This document shows positions 13,885-21,099 of a stretch of DNA of 21,941 bases, in pieces (within the stretch, counting starts at the first letter, position 1; each line of letters opens with the position of its first letter). The notes under the pieces are model-generated. The model did not search any database. It saw nothing but the letters and a program-made list of their open reading frames with translations, and was not told the origin of the DNA. A program made the position numbers and the translations under genes. Source of the stretch: an uncultured Holosporaceae bacterium (GTDB lineage Bacteria; Pseudomonadota; Alphaproteobacteria; CAISOG01); contig CAISOG010000122.1 in assembly GCA_903887035.1 (NCBI GenBank), forward strand, positions 1-21,941, written 5' to 3'.

Positions 13885-13895
13885 GGTTCGGCATC

Positions 13896-14519
13896 ATGCG
13901 CCAGCGGCTGATTCTGGCCTCAGCCTCCCCCCGCCGATTGGAATTGTTGCGCCAAATTGGGGTGGAACCCGCCGCGGTCATTCCCGCCGATATTGATGAA
14001 ACCCCCCTGCCCCGTGAGGTGCCCCACGGCTATGTGCGGCGCATTGCCGCCGCCAAGTTGCAGGTGGTGTGCGATCAACTGGCCGCCGCCAGTAGTAGTA
14101 GCAGCAGCAGCGCGGATACGCCGCCGCCGCCCACCTTTGTGCTGGCCGCCGATTCGATTGTGGCGGTTGGCCGACGCATTCTGGGCAAGCCCGCTGACGC
14201 GGTGGAGGCGGCCAAATTCTGGCGGCTGTACTCTGGCCGTCGCCATCGGGTGTACACGGGGGTGGCGCTGGCCAACCCTGCGGGCAAAATGGTGATAAAG
14301 GTGGCGATCACCCAGGTTCAGTTTAAATCGCTTAGCGAGGCGGAGATTGCCCGCTTTGTCGCCAGCAATGAATGGCAGGGTAAGGCGGGCGGCTATGCGA
14401 TTCAGGGCGCGGCGGAGGCGTTTGTGCAATCGGTGTCGGGCAGCATCAGCAACATCATCGGCCTACCCCTGTGCCTGACCCGCAACCTGCTGCTCGGCAA
14501 TGGCTGGATCGAGGATTAG
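13896..14519 (+). CDS. maf: Maf-family nucleotide pyrophosphatase
   Basis: A 207-residue enzyme that hydrolyses non-canonical or excess nucleoside triphosphates to monophosphates. Family motifs: LASASPRRLELL (SASPRR 9-14), AADSIV (Asp86, catalytic position), GRRILGKP, YSGRRHRVYTG, and the C-terminal KAGGYAIQG (163-171) with ISNIIGLPL. The second motif reads ADSI rather than the common ADT. Residues 65-79 are an inserted low-complexity stretch, seven serines followed by ADT and four prolines. The serines come from AGT/AGC triplet repeats at 14091-14111, and the insert falls on the surface between conserved blocks. It lies 11 bp after infA in the same operon and is convergent with hemC. Confidence 0.94.
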   Translation: MRQRLILASASPRRLELLRQIGVEPAAVIPADIDETPLPREVPHGYVRRIAAAKLQVVCDQLAAASSSSSSSADTPPPPTFVLAADSIVAVGRRILGKPADAVEAAKFWRLYSGRRHRVYTGVALANPAGKMVIKVAITQVQFKSLSEAEIARFVASNEWQGKAGGYAIQGAAEAFVQSVSGSISNIIGLPLCLTRNLLLGNGWIED

Positions 14520-14572
14520 GGCATTCTCCATTTAGCGGGCGGGCTGACGGGCGGCATAATCCGCTCAGGCGG

Positions 14573-15523
14573 CTAATCAGGCAGATGGGTGGGGGCGAAG
14601 AAAAAACATTCGCCGATGCGGTTGCGCAAGGCCTTACCCAGATCTTTACCCAATTGGCGCGCCTGATCAGCGGTGCTGTCCAGCTGCAGACGTTCAATCC
14701 TTTTGCCATCGGGGGTGGCCACCAAACCATCCAGGCGCAACAGCCCCGTGGCATCGTCGATAACTGCCAGGGCGGCAATCGGCGTGCGGCAGGAACCATC
14801 CAACACCCGCAACATTGCCCGCTCCGCCTGCACACAAATGGCGGTAGGGGTATGGTTGGCCGCGTCCAGCAGCGCCATCACCGCATCGTTGTTGGCCAGG
14901 CATTCGATCCCAATCGCCCCCTGCGCCACCGCCGGCAGCATGACATCGGTTGACAGAATCGCCGACGATTTATCCATCAGCGATAGGCGCTTAAGCCCCG
15001 CCACCGCCAATAGGGTGGCGGCAAACTCCCCCTCATCCAACTTGCGCAGGCGGGTTTGCACATTGCCGCGCAACAGCTCTACCCGCAAATCAGGGCGCAG
15101 GTGCAACAGCTGTGCCCGCCGCCGCAAACTGGCGCTGCCCACCTTGGCTCCATGCGGCAAGGCGGTAATGGTGTTGGCGATCGGCGACATCATCGCATCG
15201 CGGGGATCCTCACGCGGCAGTACCGCCCCAATCACCAGCCCATCAGGCAAAATGGTGGGCAGATCCTTCATCGAATGAACGGCGATATCGATGGCGCCAC
15301 ACAGCAACGCCTCCTCAATTTCCTTGGTAAACAGCCCCTTGCCGCCAATGTCGCTGAGCGATCGTTCCAGAAAGCGATCACCGCTGGTTTGAATCACCTC
15401 AATCTTCACCGCATTGGGGGCGGCCAGGCGGTGATCAAAACGTGCCAGATATTGCCAAACCTCCGCCGCCTGTGCCAACGCCAGGGGGCTACCGCGGGTA
15501 CCAATGGTCAGGGGAAGGCGCAT
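14573..15523 (-). CDS. hemC: Porphobilinogen deaminase (hydroxymethylbilane synthase)
   Basis: A 316-residue cytosolic enzyme of haem biosynthesis that polymerises four porphobilinogen units. Seen: TIGTRGSPLALAQA at the N-terminus, GGKGLFTKEIEEALL, HSMKDLPT (catalytic Asp87), GSASLRRRAQL, LLRGNVQTRLRKLDEGEFAA, and LDGSCRTPIA with the dipyrromethane-anchoring Cys245. The ATG is fixed by the family N-terminus. No Shine-Dalgarno precedes it, and a terminator-like hairpin (15540-15560) ends 17 bases before it. The gene therefore either uses an attenuated or read-through transcript from rimM, or has an unrecognised promoter within rimM. Convergent with maf. Confidence 0.97.
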   Translation of the reverse strand: MRLPLTIGTRGSPLALAQAAEVWQYLARFDHRLAAPNAVKIEVIQTSGDRFLERSLSDIGGKGLFTKEIEEALLCGAIDIAVHSMKDLPTILPDGLVIGAVLPREDPRDAMMSPIANTITALPHGAKVGSASLRRRAQLLHLRPDLRVELLRGNVQTRLRKLDEGEFAATLLAVAGLKRLSLMDKSSAILSTDVMLPAVAQGAIGIECLANNDAVMALLDAANHTPTAICVQAERAMLRVLDGSCRTPIAALAVIDDATGLLRLDGLVATPDGKRIERLQLDSTADQARQLGKDLGKALRNRIGECFFFAPTHLPD

Positions 15524-15531
15524 GGGGTGTT

Positions 15532-15560
15532 AACAACAAAAAGCAAACTTGCCTTGCTTT
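15532..15560 (-). terminator. Intrinsic terminator / possible attenuator between rimM and hemC
   Basis: On the - strand AAAGCAA (15560-15554) and TTGCTTT (15546-15540) form a perfect 7-bp stem with a 7-base loop, followed by TTGTTGTT. The stem is AT-leaning, so termination may be partial. The hairpin sits just before the hemC start. Confidence 0.6.
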
Positions 15561-15594
15561 AGCACCGCTGCCCCCCCTTGGCCAGCAAAACCCG

Positions 15595-16164
15595 CTACTC
15601 GACAGCAGATTCTGTCGCGGATTCGGCGGTGGATTCGGGCAATTGCAGCATCAGCCAGCCGTCCTTCAGATTGACCGTCGGCACCCATGCCTTGCTGAAC
15701 GGAACGGCCATGTTGGCCACCGCCGCCAGCTTAGGGTCATTGGGGTTCAGCCAGCGGATAACCAACAGATCGCCCGCGCCGTGATTCTCCACCGTTTGCA
15801 CCACCCCTAACGGCTGGGCGGCTGGATCCACCACCCGCAGGCCGATTAGATCTGCCCAATAAAACTCCTCATCCTCATCCAATTTGGGCAGCTGGCCACG
15901 ATCGACATACAGCCAACGACCTGACCAGGCCTCCGCCGCCGTGCGATCGGCCACGCCATCACAGGTCACCAACAGCATATCCCCCTGCATCGCTTGCAGC
16001 TTCAGGCGCACCACCACCCCCTCAGCGGTCACCAGGGGTTGATAGTCCAACAATTGCTCTGGCGGGCTGGTATGGCTTTTGATCTTCAAACCGCCGCGCA
16101 CCCCATGCGGCCGCACCACCTGCGCGACAGGAATCAGATGTTCAGGCAGTTGTTCAGGCGGCAT
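15595..16164 (-). CDS. rimM: 16S rRNA processing protein RimM
   Basis: A 189-residue ribosome maturation factor that binds S19 and assists 30S head assembly. The N-terminal domain starts IPVAQVVRPHGVRGGLKIKSHT, the typical RimM opening. The PRC-barrel domain contains EEFYWADLIGLRVVD, PLGVVQTVENHGAGDLLVI and AVPFSKAWVPTVNL. The ATG at 16164 is chosen because longer starts add a Pro-rich leader inside the upstream gene. Even so it overlaps the trhO stop by 11 bases, implying coupled translation. The C-terminus ends in short ESTA/ESAT/ESAV repeats. rimM normally sits with rpsP and trmD; pairing with trhO is unusual. Confidence 0.95.
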   Translation of the reverse strand: MPPEQLPEHLIPVAQVVRPHGVRGGLKIKSHTSPPEQLLDYQPLVTAEGVVVRLKLQAMQGDMLLVTCDGVADRTAAEAWSGRWLYVDRGQLPKLDEDEEFYWADLIGLRVVDPAAQPLGVVQTVENHGAGDLLVIRWLNPNDPKLAAVANMAVPFSKAWVPTVNLKDGWLMLQLPESTAESATESAVE

Positions 16165-17101
16165 TGATGGTTTCGGATGCCATGGTTTTGGACTCCATGC
16201 CTTGGGTGGGGCAGGCACCACCCCCCGCCTGTTGCATCAACTTGCGATGGCGGGCACGAAAGCGGGCTTTGTCATCCTCACTGCTCTGGTCGATACAGCG
16301 GTGGCAGGAAACCCCCTCCTCAAACTCGGTGCGCAAACGATCTTGCCCTGACAACGGATCGCCGCAGCAAAAACATTGGCTATAGAGGCTGGTGGTCAGG
16401 CCGTGGCCAACCGCGACACGGCGATCAAAGACATAACAGTCCCCCTGCCACTTGCTGGCATCGGGCGCCACCTCCTCCAAATACTTAAGGATGCCGCCCT
16501 GCAGGTGATAGACTTCGGCAAATCCCTCGGCCTTCATAAAGGCCGATGCCTTTTCACAACGAATGCCACCGGTGCAAAACATCGCAATCTTTTTTTGCTT
16601 AGCCTCAGCCAGCTGGTTGCGAATAAAATCGGCCAGATCCGTAAATTGCTGAATGGGCGGCACCACCGCGCCCTCAAAACTGCCAATAGCTGTTTCATAG
16701 TCGTTGCGCGTATCCAACACCACCACATCGGGATCGGCCAACAGCTGATTCCAATCCCTTGGCGGCACATAGGTGCCAACCTGTTGATTGGGATCGGCGG
16801 CGGGTTGACGGAAGGTGATAATTTCTTTTTTTAAACGAATTTTCAGGCGATTAAAGGGCTTTTCAAGCGCGGATGAAAATTTCACTTCGGCCAGCTGCAA
16901 CCCAACCTGATTCTGCAGCTCTTGCAACATTTGCTCCATCGCGGCGGGCGTGCCGGCCAGGGTTCCATTCACCCCCTCAGGCGCCACCAACAAACTGCCG
17001 CAGAGATCCAATGCCGCAAAACATGGGCGCAGGCGGTCGCACAGGCCGACGGGGTCGGCAATGGTGGTAAATCGGTAAAAGGCGGCCACGGTGTAATTCA
17101 T
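16154..17101 (-). CDS. trhO: tRNA uridine(34) hydroxylase TrhO (rhodanese family)
   Basis: A 315-residue enzyme that makes 5-hydroxyuridine at the wobble position of certain tRNAs. The N-terminal domain has LLVAPEGVNGTLAGT. The rhodanese domain has VVLDTRNDYE (near 130) and the active-site loop FCTGGIRCEKA (Cys176 and Cys182). A C-terminal Cys cluster (CFCCGDPLSG, SCHRC) probably binds metal. Residues after about 290 are a variable tail. The ATG at 17101 is preferred over an in-frame TTG at 17119. rimM overlaps its 3' end. It diverges from the DUF465 gene across 173 bp. Older annotations call this family UPF0176. Confidence 0.93.
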   Translation of the reverse strand: MNYTVAAFYRFTTIADPVGLCDRLRPCFAALDLCGSLLVAPEGVNGTLAGTPAAMEQMLQELQNQVGLQLAEVKFSSALEKPFNRLKIRLKKEIITFRQPAADPNQQVGTYVPPRDWNQLLADPDVVVLDTRNDYETAIGSFEGAVVPPIQQFTDLADFIRNQLAEAKQKKIAMFCTGGIRCEKASAFMKAEGFAEVYHLQGGILKYLEEVAPDASKWQGDCYVFDRRVAVGHGLTTSLYSQCFCCGDPLSGQDRLRTEFEEGVSCHRCIDQSSEDDKARFRARHRKLMQQAGGGACPTQGMESKTMASETINAA

Positions 17102-17274
17102 AACTTTTTCATAGCGCAAAATTCTGTCAAAAGGAACAGGTCAAAAATGGTGCTGGTCTAAATTGGATAAATCAGCTATTCTGTTCGCCTTGTGAAATTG
17201 CCGCGCCCTGTAAAAACCTGTGGCGTTGCGGTAACCACAGTTTTTGTCACAGTCGATTTTGTTGGACGGTACCG

Positions 17275-17469
17275 ATGGGGCTAAGTTTAAAACAGCAGTT
17301 AAATGAGCTTTTGGCGGAGCACCAAGATCTGGATATGATGATTGATCGCCTTTCTGAAGATCCAGGTGTGGATCAATTGAGCATTCAACGACTTAAAAAG
17401 CGCAAATTGGCCTTAAAAGATCAGATTGAGCAGGTGCGATCCCTGATTCTGCCCGATATTATCGCTTAA
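17275..17469 (+). CDS. DUF465 (YdcH-like) small protein
   Basis: A 64-residue, fully helical, charged protein of the DUF465 family. Marks are the LLAEHQDLDMMIDRL region (His16, Asp18) and LKKRKLALKDQIEQV. The family is widespread and common in alphaproteobacteria, predicted to form a helical hairpin or coiled coil, with no settled function. Its stop codon TAA (17467-17469) overlaps by two bases the stop of the convergent asparaginase-like gene (17466-17468 complement). Confidence 0.85.
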   Translation: MGLSLKQQLNELLAEHQDLDMMIDRLSEDPGVDQLSIQRLKKRKLALKDQIEQVRSLILPDIIA

Positions 17470-18113
17470 CAGACAGATTTATCATAGTTTTGGCGCGGTA
17501 TCAGGCGTGAACGGTGGGGATGCACCGGATCATAGTATTTAACATAGGCGTTGGGGATATAGGGGTATTGCCGCGGCCGCCAAAGCATTTCTTCCCCCTC
17601 CGCCCTCCCATGCTGACCATAATCGGACAGCACGATCGAAACCGATGCTTGGCAGGGGTTTTCTTGCCGCCCCAACAACAAATTGATGGCAAGCTGTAAA
17701 TTTTGCCAGCCATCACTGGCGGATCCATTGGCCAATGGCAGCATCGATCCCGTCAAAATGACGGTCTTATCATGACCCGCCGCCGCCCAATCCGTCATCG
17801 CCTGATGCATGGCCTCCGCCGCCCGCAACAGCGCATCGGTTCCAAAGGTGACCAGGATATTGGGGTGGTTAGCGGTTGCGACATGCTGAACCAGCTGTTG
17901 CATATAGGTGTCATCAATATCCTTGGAATCGCGCTGTTCCATTTCCAGCAAGTCATAATCGCTGGCGGTCAGGCCAAAGATGGGCTGATGCAGGGCATCG
18001 CGCACGGTGTTGATGGGTGCGGGGGCAAAGGCAACATGCTTAGGGGGGCGTTCCCCCTGCGCAACGGCGCCAATGGTGCCACCTGTTGTTATAATCAATA
18101 AGGGCTTTTGCAT
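17466..18113 (-). CDS. Single-domain asparaginase-like protein
   Basis: A 215-residue protein matching only the N-terminal domain of type I/II L-asparaginases: IITTGGTIGAV (nucleophile Thr13), TFGTDALLRAAEAM (Thr92-Asp93; the usual His before GTD is Phe), and VILTGSMLPLANG. Normal asparaginases are about 330 residues and carry a catalytic lysine in a VTK motif. Here that region reads HGRAEGEE and no VTK is seen. Short asparaginase-domain proteins are known, so this may be a family of its own rather than a truncated gene. The frame is open to 18194, but the ATG at 18113 puts the conserved strand at the N-terminus. It may be inactive or have another amide substrate. Confidence 0.8.
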   Translation of the reverse strand: MQKPLLIITTGGTIGAVAQGERPPKHVAFAPAPINTVRDALHQPIFGLTASDYDLLEMEQRDSKDIDDTYMQQLVQHVATANHPNILVTFGTDALLRAAEAMHQAMTDWAAAGHDKTVILTGSMLPLANGSASDGWQNLQLAINLLLGRQENPCQASVSIVLSDYGQHGRAEGEEMLWRPRQYPYIPNAYVKYYDPVHPHRSRLIPRQNYDKSVC

Positions 18114-18303
18114 GAAATTGTTGCCGTCAATGATATTGTAATCAGTTGTTTGTAAAATGGTAACCATGACCATGACGCCGCCGCCTTTTTCCACGGGATC
18201 CCTCCTGCTGGTAAAAGCTGGTATTCAGCGCCATAGTCATCATCTTAGCCTATAGCCCATAAGCTGCCTATGCCTTTCACGCCACATTAGCCTGGGAACA
18301 TTG

Positions 18304-21099
18304 ATGTCAAGCCGCAGCAGCCTGTCTATTCGCGTAAAGCTCAGCCTGATTACCATGGCCACCTCAATGCTGGCCATGGTCGTGACCTATGTCATCCTGG
18401 CGGTGTTGGCCTGGAATCTGGTTAACCGCGATATCCAGCAACAGGGGGCATCGCTGACCCGCATGATTGCCCTGAACAGCCAACAAGCGATACGGTTTGA
18501 AAATTCCCAACAGGCTCAACAGCTGCTGATGGGTTTAGGCACCCTGCCCCAGGTTGTTAAGGCGCAAATCACCCTGGCGGATGGCACCCCGCTTGCCAAT
18601 TTTAATGGTCAAAACGAACCAGCGCTTGAAACAAAAAAAGGCCTTCTGGAATCCAAAATTGCCAGTTTCACGGAAAAAATCGTTTTTGAGGATGAAACCA
18701 TTGGTTGGGTGCGCCTGTGGATTAATGGTGGGCAGCTTCTTCAGGATTTCAATGTTATTTCTGTTTCATCGGCTCTAATCCTGCTGGGATGCTTTATTGG
18801 CGCGCCAATCTTAGCAACCCTTTCCCACCGCTTTATTGCCTTCCCTATCCTAAAACTGGCCATTGGCCTTAAGGTTGTTTCAGGGCAACGGGATTTTTCG
18901 GTGCGCTTAGAAAAACAAAGCAATGATGAAATTGGGGTGCTGGTTGATGGCTTTAACGACCTGCTGACCCAAATTCAATTGCGCACCTCCGCCCTATCCA
19001 AAGCCAATAAAGAGATGGAGGGGGTGGCGGTTGAAGCGCAACGGGCGCAACAAAAAGCTGAACAGGCCAATATCGCGAAATCCAGCTTTTTAGCGCGGGT
19101 TAGCCATGAAATTCGTACCCCCATGAACGGCATTTTGGGCATGTCTGATTTGTTGCGCCAAACCGAACAAAGCAGCCAACAGCGCCATTATACTGAGGTC
19201 ATTCGATCCTCAGGAAAAAATTTGTTAATGTTAATCAATGATATTCTGGACTTTTCCAAAATTGAGGCAGGCAAAATGAGCTTGGCCGATATTCCCTATA
19301 ACATTTACGAATTGGTTCAGGAGGTTTGCCAGTTCCTGTCGCTTCAAGCGCACAAAAAGGGGGTGGAGATTCTGTATTCCATCACGCCCAACACCCCCAT
19401 GATGTTGCGTGGCGACCCCTATCGATTGCGGCAAATCTTGATCAACCTGTTGAACAACGCCATCAAATTCACCGAAAGGGGGGAAATCGTCGTTAAAGTG
19501 GTGGGAACAGCAAACAGCGACGGAACCATCCACCTAAGAATTGATGTGCGCGATACCGGGGTTGGCATTGAGCAGGCGGTGCAAGACAAAATTTTTGAGG
19601 CATTTTCTCAGGCGGATGAGGAAACCAGCATCCGCCACGGGGGGACAGGCCTTGGCCTGTCGATTGTACGGCAGCTGATTAACCTGTTCGGGGGGAAGAT
19701 GGGGGTGTTAAGCGCCATGGGCTATGGATCCACCTTCTGGATTGAATTTAATCAGGCGGTTGGATCTTACGGCGATGCCATTACCCTGGATTTGCGCGAT
19801 CGCTATCATGCAACCGATGTGGTGGTTTGCAGCCCGAACAGCAGCCTATGCGGTATTGTGCAAGATATGTTGTTGGCTCTTGGCATTAAAGGTCGCAACA
19901 TCAACACCCTGGATCTGCTGACGGACAGCTCGCTGCGATCCAAACATTACTTGATTATCATGGATATCGGGCTGGGGGATCCATCACCCGCAATGACCAA
20001 GCTAAATCGCTACCTAGCACAGCATCCTGAGGATGCGGTCATGCTGTTGGCCTCTTACAACGAAGAAATGGCGGAACGGCAGGGGGATGAGAATTTTCCC
20101 AAATTGTACAAACCCTTCAGCTATCACGATCTGCAAAAAACTCTACTGGGTGAAACCCTGATTCCCCAGGGTGGCCGCCAGGATCCAGGTGGGATGCCGG
20201 CTGTGCGGCCACAATTCCAGGCGCGATTGCTGCTGGCTGAAGACAATCCCGTGAATCAGGAAATTTCTGGAGCCTTGGTGCGCAGCTTTGGTTGCCGCTA
20301 TGACCTGGCGCAGGATGGTCATCAGGTTTTGTCCTATCTGGCGCATAACCGCTATGACGCCGTGTTGATGGATTGCGAAATGCCCTCCATGAATGGCTTT
20401 GAGGCCACCAGAGAAATTCGGCAGCGCGAAGCGGCGGGCGATTGTTTTCAAACCGATCAAAGCCGCGCTGTCCATTCCGTAGTACCGATCATTGCTGTCA
20501 CCGCCCTGGCCGTAATCGGGGATGAGGAGCGGTGCCGCCAAGCTGGTATGGACGATTACCTCAGCAAACCTTTTGGATCACCGGAATTGTGGCGTATCCT
20601 GGATCGCTGGCTAAGCCCCGCAGCAAGAATAGAGGCGGATACCATGCCTCCCATCGACAATCCTATTGTGCCGTCAGCGCCTGAAGCAGAGGTTATGAAA
20701 TCATCCCCCGCTCAGCCGCAACCCTTTGCCTCCGCCGATTGCGCTTTAATCCAAAAGAAACTTGAGGAAATCGCCATGCTGGGTGGTGGTGATGAAGAAG
20801 GAGCCGCCTTTGTCGAAAAAATTATCAGCCTGTTTTTAACCGACACCGAGGCCGCTATTCATGTGATTAATCAATCATTTATAGACCAAGATGGACAAGG
20901 CGCTTCGGCCGCCGCCCACAAAATTAAATCGGCCGCCGCCAACATTGGCGCGATGAGCCTGTCATTCCACGCAAAAGAAATTGAACTTAACGCCAGAAAT
21001 CAGTTAAATTCAAATCTCGAGCACCACCTCAGCAGTCTTAGGCAAGAATTCTCATGCGTTCAACAGGACCTTTCCCGCCTATTGGCCTTCCCCCAGTAG
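18304..21099 (+). CDS. Tripartite hybrid sensor histidine kinase (BarA-like architecture)
   Basis: A 931-residue membrane kinase. In order: helix 1 (about 14-39); a periplasmic sensor (40-150) with MIALNSQQAIRFENSQQA and ITLADG patterns like CHASE8; helix 2 (152-175); HAMP (180-232); HisKA with FLARVSHEIRTPMNG (His268); ATPase with NLLNNAIKF, DTGVGI and GGTGLGLSIV; a degenerate receiver (about 504-615) lacking the acidic pair; a true receiver (641-760) with AEDNPVNQE, VLMDCEMP (Asp690) and YLSKPF (Lys755); and a C-terminal HPt with AAHKIKSAAANIGA (His872). A His-Asp-His relay to an external receiver is expected. The ATG at 18304 is one codon after an in-frame TTG. A receiver-PAS gene overlaps the 3' end by 46 bp and is a natural partner. 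Confidence 0.95.
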   Translation: MSSRSSLSIRVKLSLITMATSMLAMVVTYVILAVLAWNLVNRDIQQQGASLTRMIALNSQQAIRFENSQQAQQLLMGLGTLPQVVKAQITLADGTPLANFNGQNEPALETKKGLLESKIASFTEKIVFEDETIGWVRLWINGGQLLQDFNVISVSSALILLGCFIGAPILATLSHRFIAFPILKLAIGLKVVSGQRDFSVRLEKQSNDEIGVLVDGFNDLLTQIQLRTSALSKANKEMEGVAVEAQRAQQKAEQANIAKSSFLARVSHEIRTPMNGILGMSDLLRQTEQSSQQRHYTEVIRSSGKNLLMLINDILDFSKIEAGKMSLADIPYNIYELVQEVCQFLSLQAHKKGVEILYSITPNTPMMLRGDPYRLRQILINLLNNAIKFTERGEIVVKVVGTANSDGTIHLRIDVRDTGVGIEQAVQDKIFEAFSQADEETSIRHGGTGLGLSIVRQLINLFGGKMGVLSAMGYGSTFWIEFNQAVGSYGDAITLDLRDRYHATDVVVCSPNSSLCGIVQDMLLALGIKGRNINTLDLLTDSSLRSKHYLIIMDIGLGDPSPAMTKLNRYLAQHPEDAVMLLASYNEEMAERQGDENFPKLYKPFSYHDLQKTLLGETLIPQGGRQDPGGMPAVRPQFQARLLLAEDNPVNQEISGALVRSFGCRYDLAQDGHQVLSYLAHNRYDAVLMDCEMPSMNGFEATREIRQREAAGDCFQTDQSRAVHSVVPIIAVTALAVIGDEERCRQAGMDDYLSKPFGSPELWRILDRWLSPAARIEADTMPPIDNPIVPSAPEAEVMKSSPAQPQPFASADCALIQKKLEEIAMLGGGDEEGAAFVEKIISLFLTDTEAAIHVINQSFIDQDGQGASAAAHKIKSAAANIGAMSLSFHAKEIELNARNQLNSNLEHHLSSLRQEFSCVQQDLSRLLAFPQ

